Shown here one piece after another: positions 12,261 to 21,302 of a stretch of DNA of 64,000 nucleotides. Origin of the DNA: Ochromonas danica (lineage: Eukaryota; Sar; Chrysophyceae; Chromulinales; Chromulinaceae); the NCBI GenBank assembly GCA_015146655.1, contig VKHL01000030.1, forward strand, positions 124,001 through 188,000, written 5' to 3'. The notes under the pieces were generated by a model, which saw nothing but the letters and a program-made list of their open reading frames with translations, made no database searches and had not been told where the DNA came from. Each line of letters starts with the position of its first letter. Positions within the stretch are counted from its first letter, which is position 1. The translations under genes were made by a program, and so were the position numbers.

Positions 12261-12704
12261 TTTATCTCTTGGCTAGCGTCCCTATAGAGACTTCGTTCTT
12301 TCTGAGCCGTCATTGTGAATGTCCATGTCAACGCTTAGAATCTTAGAAACAGTTCAAGAAGTATATTCCTCGTTACTCACTCACGACAACTTGGCTGGGC
12401 ACAAGTCGTACAGTAAATATTATTGGATGTCTAGATGTATAACAAACCCAGAAACCATCACACCGGCACAGTCCTTCTGCCGGCGTAGGAATTCCAAGTG
12501 TTGTGTAGTTTGACTACTTTAACACACTAGAGTCAGGTATTATTCTAGTAAAGTGTATAACTTGAAGTTTTATAAACCAATAGGGTGAATGGAATGCTGT
12601 TCATATTAACCTTTCCCAGTTCCATTCAAGAGAAGAAATATAAAACAAAATATGACTAATATGACATACGCTATTGCGCCAGCAGCAATACATAAATATC
12701 TCAC
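12261..12704. other. Intergenic region without recognised gene
   Basis: Nothing recognisable was found on either strand apart from short chance ORFs. It contains the downstream flank of the WecD-WecE fusion gene. Confidence 0.5.
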
Positions 12705-14941
12705 TCACATTGAGTTGGCAGTAGTTGCAATTATTTGAATAATCAAATCAAGATCTTCACTCGGCAACTCTGCCCAAATAGGCAATCTTAACACACAGTT
12801 GTACAAGCGCTCTGTCAACTCCAGTGAGCCATTGCCGGAGCCAACTCTTCCATAGCGTCTCCCAGCAGGAGAGCTATGAAGAGGCAGGAAATGAGTGAAG
12901 GCGGTTACTCCTTTCTCTCGAAGAGCTCGCTGGAAGGTCTCTCGGATCTCAGAAGTGTTGAATAGCAAAAAGAAGATATGACCATTGGGATCACAATGCT
13001 CAGGGACAAAAGAAAGTTGGAAAAGTCCCTTGTCGGCGTATGGCTGTAGAGATTGATAGTAGCGTTGAAGATGTTGCTTTCTCCTCTGATAAATGTAATC
13101 CGCTTGTTCCAGTTGAGCCAGCAAAATAGCACAAGCTACCTCATTCATCACAAAAGATGATCCCAAGTCAATCCATTCGTAGCGACTGATGCGACCCATT
13201 ACAAAATCGTGTCTATATTGTAAATCAGATAGTCAGTTTATGAAAGCTCTTCATACGCGCCAACAATATATAATAAAAATAGAAGCACCTGTTTGTTCCT
13301 TTCTCGGCTACAATTCGAGCACGTCTAGCAAGTTCTTCAGAGCAACGGTTATTGATCGCAAGAGCTCCTCCTTCACCGCAAATAATATTCTTGGTGTAGT
13401 GGAAGGAAAAGCAGCCGAAGTGCCCGATACTTCCCAATGGACGACCACGATAGCGTCCTTGCAGACCTAAAGTAATAGATCGCAGTTAGAAATGAATGAA
13501 TGGACTGTATGGAATCAACAATACTATACCTTGTGCGGCATCTTCAATCACAAAGAGAGAACGCTTATCGGCGATCCTCATCACTTCATCCATTTCACAT
13601 CCAACTCCGCCATAGTGAACAACACAGATGGCTTTGGTTTTGCTCGTGATCGCAGCTTCGATGAGAGTCTCGTCGATATTTAGAGTGTCTTTGCGAATGT
13701 CTACGAAGACGGGCACAGCACCTCGCAATACCACAGCGTTCGCCGTGGAAGAGAAGGTATAAGAAGGCATGATCACTTCATCGCCAGGCATTAAATCACA
13801 TAGTATTGCTGCTAATTCCAAAGCAGCAGTGCATGAAGGGACAAGAAGAACATCACGACAATGAGCTGGATCCAAAGAATCCAAAAGAAACGCTCTGCAA
13901 GCAAGCTGACAAGATCCTCCAGATTCCATTCCACGAGATATCACTTCTCCTACGTAAGCCATCTCCTTATTACAATGGTATGGACGACAGAATGGCACAG
14001 GAGCATGGTCTGCTTGAGCCACTGGTCCGGGTAGATCTTGAGGCAACCAGATATGATGTACAGACTGCACAAATTGACATTCAAAACCGAAATTTTCATA
14101 GCAAGCACAAGCACCTTTGTTCATTCCTTGTGTCACAACAACTAACCGGTTGTTGCTTCGATCATTGTAAAGATGTTCCACAGCCCAAAGCGCAACTCGG
14201 CCAAGCAAACCTTTCGCAATACCACGACGCCGATAATTAGAGTCGACAGCCAACAGTCCAATATGTGCTATATTATCATTTTCCTTTTTCACCGAGATGA
14301 AACCAATTTCTTTGCCTTCTAAGGAATAAGCAACAAAGACTTCATCCGCTACAGAATGATTACAAGAATTAACCATCCATGTCTCAAACATCTTCTTATA
14401 CCCTTCTTGAGGAATAAGAGGATCAACTTTAAAGCGTGAAGATGAGCCTGATTGCACAGCCAATGCTAATAAGGCTAGGTTTGGAGGTTCATTGGCAGCA
14501 AGGGGACGAATGAAGAAATGAGGACTTTGGAAAGCATTTCTACACAATTCATTGAAGTCCAACTCATCTAATGAAAGCTGATAAGTTGTCTTCAGATCAA
14601 CTAAAGTACCAGGATATAATTCTTTATCAGACTTTTCTCCTTCAACCACCCCTCCTTCTTCAGTTAGTGTGACGGTTTGCTCTGGAGGACCCAACAAATA
14701 AAGGAGCTTATAGCCTGTGGAATAAGCAGTTCCAAGAATATCTTGTAGACTGGGACGGTGATGAAGTACAGAAAGATCTTCCTTATCCAAAACCAAGCGA
14801 CCAACTCTGTTCAATCAACCCAGAAACAGAAGAAAAAACAAACAGAGATTTAACAAGAAGATCAAAGAAAACGAAACAATAGACGTACTCAAATCCAAAT
14901 AGATTGGTGTCAAACTTTAAGCTTTCTATTGTCTTAGGCAT
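12705..14941 (-). CDS. WecD-WecE fusion: GNAT acetyltransferase plus DegT-type sugar aminotransferase
   Basis: Four exons (14941-14889, 14806-13530, 13466-13289, 13212-12705) join to 671 residues. The first exon supplies LKFDTNLFGFE, the usual N-terminal signature of WecD-like N-acetyltransferases. The GNAT core (YRRRGIAKGLL, CYENFGF) occupies about 170-265. From about 285 the protein follows WecE: FCRPY, PSCTAALELAAILCDL, PGDEVIMPSYTF, NIDETLIEAAI, VIEDAAQG, then FSFHYTKN with the PLP lysine, and EKGTNR. In enterobacteria WecE transaminates dTDP-4-keto-6-deoxyglucose and WecD acetylates the product to dTDP-Fuc4NAc. Their separate genes are adjacent there. Here both steps are in one polypeptide. 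Introns show it is a resident eukaryotic gene; ancestral transfer from bacteria is an inference. The nucleotide carrier and exact sugar are not shown by sequence. Confidence 0.92.
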
Positions 14942-15210
14942 TGATTGATGCAATATATATAAGATGTATTAATTGAAGGAAATTCCGAATTAACAGCTCA
15001 ATCAACTTGTTGCTTGAGGGGCAAGCAAGAGACACGGTAAGTTAAACAGCAAGTTAAACTGTCAACAGTTGGGTCGACAATCTAGTCTGTTATTATTATT
15101 TTACTTTGAAATGATATTTATGAGTGACGAAAACCAAATCAGTTAACTGATTATAAACACAAAACCTTTGGCTATTGATCACATGATAAGTATGAACTGC
15201 AAAACAAAAC

Positions 15211-15324
15211 GATCGTCACGAGGGCTTCGCACGTGGTCACCCACCGTACTACTGGCCTCGCCTGAGCACGCTTAACTTCCTAGATCTGACGGGTTAGGGT
15301 GCAGTAGTGCTAGTATGAACGATC
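15211..15324 (-). rRNA. 5S ribosomal RNA
   Basis: The minus strand reads GATCGTTCATACTAGCACTA and ends CTCGTGACGATC; the termini pair (GATCGT with ACGATC). The internal control region is visible as GGAAGTTAAGCGTGCT (box A region) and GGTGGGTGACCACGTG (box C region). A T-rich run (TTTTGTTTT) follows the 3' end as a Pol III terminator. Only one copy lies in this window, in the 474-bp gap between the divergent WecD-WecE fusion and FHA-like genes. Ends are accurate to a few bases. Confidence 0.93.
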
Positions 15325-15415
15325 ACATCAGCCATTCAAGCATATCAAATATAAAGCAAACTGGCAATCATCAGTTACATGAAAGACTGTCATTGTTATC
15401 GTTGTGGTATTTCTG

Positions 15416-17599
15416 ATGGAAGAAAAAGGTAGTCCAGAAGATTCCTATCTCGAAGAATATGATTTCTTTGCGAATGAGAAGAAAAAGCATGATGATCAGC
15501 AGCAAGAGACCAGGCATCTACAGGATGTAGCTAGACGACAAAGTAAACGAGAAGCTGCATTGAGTTGGAGAGCGAGTGGTCGAGAAGCTCTTTCAGCTGT
15601 TCAAGCCAGACTACTTGATGTCAAGTTAAAGCTAGAGCCACATTATCACTATCGATTGTCAATGGATTTGCTACGCCAACTGTCTAATGCATCCCTTCTA
15701 TCTGATAAGAGTGCTTACCTCAATATCATCTACCATACCACGTCAGCCAAGATACTACATCTCATTCGACAATCCTCCACAGCTAAAAGAAGATTTTCTA
15801 TACAGACTTCATTGATCTTATGGAAGTTTGTTGTATTGAGAGAGTTGTTAGTGGTAGTAGCTGTTAGCAGCAAACACAACAACACACTCACACTCACACC
15901 CACCACAGTGTCTCCTCCCACTACCACTGTACGACCGTTGACTGTACTAAGAAGGTTATTTCGCTATTATATGCAGTTCGTTCCAGTGGAGAAAGAGCTG
16001 TTAGCTGATCTCTATAAGAAGAGAACAACCTATCGTAAAGCTGTGGATAAACTAGATCTCATTCATCGTACACAGGCAGCTTGTGATGCTATCCCTCTCT
16101 GTAAGTCTATCCAACACCATCATCCTAAAGGATGTTCCTATTGTGGTGTGATCTTTATGGGTGGTACCTTATCTGGTGCGATACCTTATGTAAAGAGTGT
16201 TAGTCGAGATACAGGTGTACCTACTTTAGTCACTCTTGCCTTCGAACTAGAGACATTAGAGAAGGAGGATACAGTGCAAAAGGTTATTGTGTCGAAGACA
16301 AAAGAAGACCTTGATGCTATAGAGAGTGTGATTTTCCAACGAGTTCGTCTAGCAATGCAGAAATGGTGGCCTATTGTCTTGGCCACGAAGCGTTGGATGC
16401 GACGACAACGTTCAATCCTCACTTCTCTGTCATGTTATCGACATCGAAGACTTGTGAAAATGAAAAGAGAGTTAGATATTCGTATTCGGCAACCTGAGCC
16501 ATTGACAGTGGAGGAATACTATCCCAAGTATTGTGACCTACCCGCTGCTCTCATAGAGCAGATTGCTTATCTTAACCACAGGAAGAGTCAGCGAATAGAG
16601 AAGATGACATACCTCTTTCGAGACCTTCTAAAAGCTGCAGCTGAGCAACGAAGACTGAGAGATCATGAAGAATGGCTACGCCAACAACGTGAAGCTGCTG
16701 AAGCTCCTCCACCACCTCCTATACTCAAGACTTTACCACCTGTTAAATCTCAGCGATTGATTTGTTATCGTCCACAATGTCATTTAAGATGTTTTCTGAC
16801 TGCTTCTCGCTTTGCAGTTCATATGTCAGTACATGCTCGTGAGGATAAGGAACATCAGCGAATATTAGCAGAGAGAAAGAAGAAGAAACAAGAGCGAGAG
16901 GAAGAGGCAGGACGATTTTTAGATGTGTTGAAGGAGTATCGATCTATTTTCAGTGAAGCATCAGAAAGAAGTAACAACAAGGATAACTCTAGCTTGACAG
17001 AAACAGTACCAGAGATTACGGAGAATAATAGGAATATGGTGGAAAGAGAGGAGGAGGAGGAAACAGAGTGGAAGACAGAGAGGAGAGAAGTTGAGCAACT
17101 TGAATCTCCTCGAGCTCATCGTGCTTGGTTACAAGCTCCTCATCGCTATCAACTGACTTCTCTCTATCGTAGTAGTAAATACTATTTGGAGTTGGTCAGT
17201 CGGGCTGTGGGGGTTGAGGCACCACTACAAGTCCCTCTACCACCTAACTCTCTCACTCGTATCGGCTTTGCTCAAGACAATGATTGTGTCCTAAGCGGCC
17301 TAGGCGCACAAGGTCGTGTGGAGGCGGTGCATGTTCTGCTTCGACATGATTGCGAGAATGTGGAGACTGCGCAGTCCATCATCTATGCTCGAGATAATCA
17401 AACCCTCTGGGGGACTTACGTGCTTGCTGATCGAGCTGAAGCTGTTAAGTTACCAAGTAATGGTCGAAGTAAGCACAGTTATCTGAACAATGGCACTCTG
17501 CTTTGTATTGCTGCTAAACCTAAGGGAGAAGCGGTCTTATCGGCTGTTACTGCCGCAGCTGCCTGTGTAGTCTACCGTTTACAATGCAAGGGTCACTGA
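15416..17599 (+). CDS. FHA-like domain protein with C2H2-type zinc finger
   Basis: Single exon of 727 residues. The frame opens earlier at a GTG, but the ATG at 15416 (MEEKGSPEDS) is the first usable start. The N-terminal two thirds is basic and helical with Cys/His clusters (GCSYCGVIF). A C2H2-like finger lies near residue 450 (C-x4-C then H-x3-H in CYRPQC...HMSVH). A coiled, charged segment follows. The C-terminal ~120 residues resemble an FHA domain: LTRIGFAQDNDCVLSGL, VHVLLRHD, YARDNQTLWGTYV and a closing VYRL strand. FHA domains bind phosphothreonine peptides. The usual S-R-x-x-H core is not clear, so phosphopeptide binding is uncertain. Function otherwise unknown. Confidence 0.75.
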   Translation: MEEKGSPEDSYLEEYDFFANEKKKHDDQQQETRHLQDVARRQSKREAALSWRASGREALSAVQARLLDVKLKLEPHYHYRLSMDLLRQLSNASLLSDKSAYLNIIYHTTSAKILHLIRQSSTAKRRFSIQTSLILWKFVVLRELLVVVAVSSKHNNTLTLTPTTVSPPTTTVRPLTVLRRLFRYYMQFVPVEKELLADLYKKRTTYRKAVDKLDLIHRTQAACDAIPLCKSIQHHHPKGCSYCGVIFMGGTLSGAIPYVKSVSRDTGVPTLVTLAFELETLEKEDTVQKVIVSKTKEDLDAIESVIFQRVRLAMQKWWPIVLATKRWMRRQRSILTSLSCYRHRRLVKMKRELDIRIRQPEPLTVEEYYPKYCDLPAALIEQIAYLNHRKSQRIEKMTYLFRDLLKAAAEQRRLRDHEEWLRQQREAAEAPPPPPILKTLPPVKSQRLICYRPQCHLRCFLTASRFAVHMSVHAREDKEHQRILAERKKKKQEREEEAGRFLDVLKEYRSIFSEASERSNNKDNSSLTETVPEITENNRNMVEREEEEETEWKTERREVEQLESPRAHRAWLQAPHRYQLTSLYRSSKYYLELVSRAVGVEAPLQVPLPPNSLTRIGFAQDNDCVLSGLGAQGRVEAVHVLLRHDCENVETAQSIIYARDNQTLWGTYVLADRAEAVKLPSNGRSKHSYLNNGTLLCIAAKPKGEAVLSAVTAAAACVVYRLQCKGH

Positions 17600-17775
17600 T
17601 TATTAAAGAGAGAAGTAAATGAGGAAAAAGTGGTAATCTGTATGATATCCATATGATTGATTTGTAAATATTGTACAAACAAAAGTTGTTTTTTTGAAAA
17701 ACGGATGTTTTATTGTTTTCCCCACCAAACAAAAAAGCCAATCAATAGAAAGAAGGAAAACAAAACAAACTGAAA

Positions 17776-18777
17776 ATGTCTTTCCAAGATCTCCTTTCTT
17801 CCTTTTCCTCACTGAAGAGGGACAGTAGTGCTGGTGGTGGTAGTGGCAGTGGCAGTGATAGGCTGCAAGGGTCGAAGAGGACAAGAGAGGAAGCCAAGTT
17901 GGATGAGAAGAAAGAGGAAGAATGTGGTGAAGTTGAAGAAGTGGAAGAAGGCGAGGAAGGGACTATCAGCATGAAACAATCTTCCTCTTCCTCCATTCCT
18001 CCCACAAATCCGATTCCTAACAGGAATAGGACAGATGTCAGTCCACAAGAGGTACGTCTCTCAGGAGAGTTTGCTACTATCGGAAATCAATGTGGAACAG
18101 ATAAAATCACTCATCATGGTTATCATCGTTTCTATCCTCGCTTTATTGAACATTATCGTCATCTCCCAGAGGGTCAAGCTATGCTAGAAATTGGCATGGA
18201 GAATTGCAAGTCATTACAACTCTGGAAATCATATTTCACTAACCTCTTTATCTATGGCATTGATATTAACTTTTCCTTGGAGGAAGAACGAGCTAGGATC
18301 TTCAAAGTTGATCAAAGCAAGGCTGATCAACTTCAGTCTTTGATAAAAAATGATATCAAACACCCACTTTGCTTCATTATTGATGATGGGTCTCATATCC
18401 CGGAGCATCAAGTTTTAGCTTTTGATATTCTTTTCCCTCATTTATTACCTGGTGGCACCTATATTATCGAAGATGTGGAAACCTCATACTGGACACGAGG
18501 AGGACTGTATGGATACACTACTCGATACGGTTATAAGCATAATCGATCATGTATCGAGACCTTCAAAACAATAGTAGATGATATTAATCGGGAATTCTTA
18601 AGACCTGATAATCTTCGCAACGTAGATAACAACTTGAGAGAGAAGATTAGCAACAAAACAAGGGATCTTATTAGTAGTGTTAGCTTTGCTCACAATGCTA
18701 TCATAGTTGTAAAGAAGACAGAGGAAGAGGTTGCTCTCTATGCTGATAGACGGTATAGATTTGAGCAACACTTGTAA
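17776..18777 (+). CDS. Class I SAM methyltransferase, MycE/sugar O-methyltransferase-like
   Basis: Single exon, 333 residues. Residues 1-85 are low-complexity Ser/Gly/Glu. The catalytic part has the family signature NQCGTDKITHHGYHRFYPRF, motif I MLEIGMENCKSLQLWKSYF, IYGIDI, then IIDDGSHIPEHQ and FPHLLPGGTYIIEDVETSYW. These resemble bacterial O-methyltransferases of macrolide or tetracenomycin sugar residues. They use SAM and a divalent metal to methylate a sugar hydroxyl. Only the family is assigned; the acceptor is unknown. The last seven codons (YRFEQHL) and the 3' UTR recur 2.3 kb downstream as a direct repeat. A neighbouring WecD-WecE fusion also suggests deoxysugar work. Confidence 0.8.
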   Translation: MSFQDLLSSFSSLKRDSSAGGGSGSGSDRLQGSKRTREEAKLDEKKEEECGEVEEVEEGEEGTISMKQSSSSSIPPTNPIPNRNRTDVSPQEVRLSGEFATIGNQCGTDKITHHGYHRFYPRFIEHYRHLPEGQAMLEIGMENCKSLQLWKSYFTNLFIYGIDINFSLEEERARIFKVDQSKADQLQSLIKNDIKHPLCFIIDDGSHIPEHQVLAFDILFPHLLPGGTYIIEDVETSYWTRGGLYGYTTRYGYKHNRSCIETFKTIVDDINREFLRPDNLRNVDNNLREKISNKTRDLISSVSFAHNAIIVVKKTEEEVALYADRRYRFEQHL

Positions 18778-18931
18778 AAACCTCTACCTTGACATTGTAA
18801 TAAGTCAGTAGCTTTTCCAGGTGATTTGCATGAAGGTGATTCAACTCTATTTGAATGTTCTGTTAGAACAGAAGCATTCCATGACTGATATTCATCGCTA
18901 ACCTGTTACTTCGAAATATAACCCTCTGACT
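18753..18931. repeat. Left copy of ~180-bp direct repeat
   Basis: Starts at GTATAGATTTGAGCAACAC, covering the last codons and 3' UTR of the methyltransferase gene. It matches 21033-21213 in the same orientation with roughly 94 percent identity by eye. It ends near CCCTCTGACTC. Confidence 0.93.
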
Positions 18932-19056
18932 CCAAGTCGTCATTACTTACATAGTTTAATTTAATTAAACACTGCTACCAATTTTAGAAGTTGTTGGCAT
19001 GGATTATCGCGAGTTACGTGAACTTTCTCTATACGACAAGGTTACCTGTTGGGTTA

Positions 19057-19160
19057 CCTCAATTCACTTTCTCCCTACCCATCTCTGACTTCCTTTTAGC
19101 AAGCGCATCTTCTCGTGCTTGAAGGAAGTCAGAGATGGGTAGGGAGAAAGTGAATTGAGG
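19057..19160. repeat. Perfect 39-bp inverted repeat (hairpin)
   Basis: Arms 19057-19095 and 19122-19160 are exact reverse complements over 39 bp around a 26-nt spacer. The spacer adds a short CAAGC/GCTTG pairing. It forms the 3' end of the ORF at 19059-20051, whose last codons therefore read the opposite strand of its own sequence. Confidence 0.95.
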
Positions 19161-20051
19161 ACCGAGATCTTGAACATTGATTGGCACTGCCACTACGTGC
19201 TGCTGGATATCGATGGTATCATTACTTTTAGCAGTCGGCTTTACAAGAGACTCCACAATACCTGTCACTCTGGCCCGTACCCGCCGTTCCGAACCCATGG
19301 AAACACATATTTCCTCGCCAAGACGTACTTCAGCGTCTGTAGCGTTGTCTTTAACAAGTAATGCCCTAGCTGCTGGTCTCTTTCGACTACCGCGTTGCTG
19401 ATCTTGGGTTTGATTTTGCTGTTGCCGAGCAGCCTCAACGGTCAGGTGTACAGGCACATGGGTGTAGCCATTGTAATTACCAGCAATTGTCACGGAAGCA
19501 CGGATGAGGCCACTACGGCCTGTACGAGCCCCTGCAGCTTGTTCGAAGTGAGGCTCAAGCTTTAAAGCACTCACGAAGCGAAGCACTGTCTCACGACCCG
19601 TCGCAATTTCTATGGAAGATGGGGAACCATCAGCAATTTTGATTAGTCTCTCAATTGTCTGGCCACGAAGTGCTGCGTTTGCTTCGACCATTGCCATTCG
19701 CCTCGTCTCGGGTTCTGGAGTCTCTTCGATAAACTGACGATGAAGCTGTTCCGCCAATAGATACCATTTCTCTGGTTGTTCATTATCCATGTTCATAGGA
19801 TCGAGCGGAAAGCTCTTCCCACGTTTAACAAGAAGCTCATAAACCGTTGCTACCAACTCAGCTTTAGACGTGCTGGCCAAAGAAGCGGCATCGCCTCCGT
19901 ATGAATTGATAGCTTCGTACAATTGACGTCGGCTCATTTTCCGCGGATCAGTGAACCATGGCAATCGCAACGGCGCTCTAGCTTTCTGCTTCAGCACAGC
20001 CCTTTGCAGCCGAACAGCTTGCGTTTCTGTCAAAAGAACGGTCTCGCTCAT
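19059..20051 (-). CDS. Unknown 330-residue ORF ending in a hairpin
   Basis: Single exon opening with an ATG (MSETVLLTETQAVRLQRAVL). No family is recognised. Residues about 38-80 (MSRRQLYEAINSYGGDAASL, then KAELVATVYELLVKRGK) look like a SAP-type helix-loop-helix, tentative. The middle has a Gln/Arg-rich linker (ARQQQNQTQDQQRG) followed by beta-like segments. The C-terminus QFTFSLPISDFLQ is mirrored by the inverted repeat, so the last ~11 codons (KSEMGREKVN) are probably not original and the gene may have been longer. It lies inside the repeat-flanked insert. Codon use is richer in CG-containing codons than neighbours. It could belong to a mobile or foreign element; no transposase or polymerase motif is visible. 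Confidence 0.5.
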   Translation of the reverse strand: MSETVLLTETQAVRLQRAVLKQKARAPLRLPWFTDPRKMSRRQLYEAINSYGGDAASLASTSKAELVATVYELLVKRGKSFPLDPMNMDNEQPEKWYLLAEQLHRQFIEETPEPETRRMAMVEANAALRGQTIERLIKIADGSPSSIEIATGRETVLRFVSALKLEPHFEQAAGARTGRSGLIRASVTIAGNYNGYTHVPVHLTVEAARQQQNQTQDQQRGSRKRPAARALLVKDNATDAEVRLGEEICVSMGSERRVRARVTGIVESLVKPTAKSNDTIDIQQHVVAVPINVQDLGPQFTFSLPISDFLQAREDALAKRKSEMGREKVN

Positions 20052-20499
20052 TCACTAAATTGTATTCGGGCACAGGCTTTGTTATTTATTTATTTATAAT
20101 CAATAAATTATTTTATTATTTCAAGTAATGTGGGTCGTTGATCTCCCAATGTCGAAATTACGGAATTACGAATACTTGGAGCTAGATCTGCCATTCCTAA
20201 TTCTGGAATTTTGTCGTCATTGCAGTGTATGCGTATCAGCTCCATTAATCCGCAAGATTGCGCATTTGCAATTACTATAGCTAGCTTGCGGCAATTCTTG
20301 CATACTGGGGAGTGTTGGAGGTGGTTGATGGTATCTACTCTCTTGCGAAAAACACCGTGTAATATAAACTAGTATAAGGCTAATAGTCTAACCGAAGAGT
20401 TTAAGTCGGCTGATTCGTAGCCATTTACAGTTCTAGTGTCATCTTTGCACTATGCATTCACCAATACAGCACACTTGACAAGAAAAATGTTGTCCAAAG
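20052..20499. other. Noncoding stretch inside the insert
   Basis: AT-rich sequence between the unknown ORF and the phospholyase fragment. No ORF, RNA gene or repeat was recognised. Confidence 0.5.
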
Positions 20500-21032
20500 C
20501 TAATTCGTCGTCATTAGAAGATGTGCAGAGGAGAGAGCAAGATCCACAGCTTCGACCAGCTCGTCGACTTGCTTGTGCTTGAAAACCAGAGGAGGCTTAA
20601 TCTTGACCACATTTTCATCAGGTCCATCTCTTGAAACAATGACACGTTGGTAACGCAAGAAGTCCACCACAAACTTGGTAAGCTCAGGATAAGGCAAGAT
20701 TTCTCCAGAGGTCTTGCTGAGGTCGTGAATGAACTCAATACCTTGGAACAGTCCAACTCCTCGCACATCTCCAACCCAAGGATACTTCTTGAGCTCCAAG
20801 AGTCCAGTGGCATGAGCACTCTCTTGCAGATTCTCCTCATGGATAGTATCCAAGACAACTTCAGCAATGGCACGTGCCACATAGTTACCACCATAGGTAT
20901 TGAAGTATTCAATACCGGAGCTAGCAAAGGACTCCGCCACCTCGCGACGGCAAATAACAGCAGCAACAGGATAGCCATTTCCCTTAGGCTTGCCCACGGT
21001 GACGATGTCAGGAACTACTCCATGTCGTACAA
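20500..21032 (-). pseudogene. 3' fragment of ethanolamine-phosphate phospholyase / AGXT2-like class-III aminotransferase
   Basis: The open frame encodes only the C-terminal ~175 residues of a class-III PLP enzyme. VVPDIVTVGKPKGNGYP contains the PLP lysine; IEYFNTYGGNYVARAIAEVV, VGDVRGVGLFQGIEFI and GPDENVVKIKPPLVF follow. The best match in memory is ETNPPL, which cleaves phosphoethanolamine; AGXT2 is close. Family members have about 450-500 residues, so the N-terminal half with most of the substrate and cofactor pocket is absent. The homology stops exactly where the right ~180-bp direct repeat begins. No 3' splice site is visible there. It is a truncated gene remnant, not a partial annotation. 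Confidence 0.85.
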
Positions 21033-21213
21033 GTATAGATTTGAGCAACACTTGTAGAAACCTCTACCTTGACATTATAATAAGTCAGTAGCTTTTGCAG
21101 GTGATTTGCATGAAGGTGATTCAACTCCATTTGAATGTTCTGTTAGGGCGTGAAGCTTTCCATGACTGATATTCATCGCTAACCTGTTGCTTCGAAATAT
21201 AACCCTCTGACTC
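21033..21213. repeat. Right copy of ~180-bp direct repeat
   Basis: Second copy of the methyltransferase tail and 3' UTR, starting GTATAGATTTGAGCAACAC and ending near CCCTCTGACTC. About ten substitutions separate it from 18753-18931. It abuts the truncated phospholyase fragment and lies just downstream of the alpha-SNAP gene end. Confidence 0.93.
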
Positions 21214-21302
21214 AGTCGAGCAATGAACACCCTCTGAAGTGGAAGCTGCCTTCAACTTCACTCTTCGACTTTAGACATCACAGAGAGATAGATGGCTTCT
21301 AT

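Noticed and set aside
13806-14240. 144-codon plus-strand ORF
   Set aside because: Antisense to the WecD-WecE fusion coding region; no recognisable features.
18753-21213. Long-terminal-repeat element hypothesis for the 180-bp direct repeats
   Set aside because: The left copy is simply the tail of the methyltransferase gene. No polymerase, integrase or capsid-like frame is visible between the repeats.
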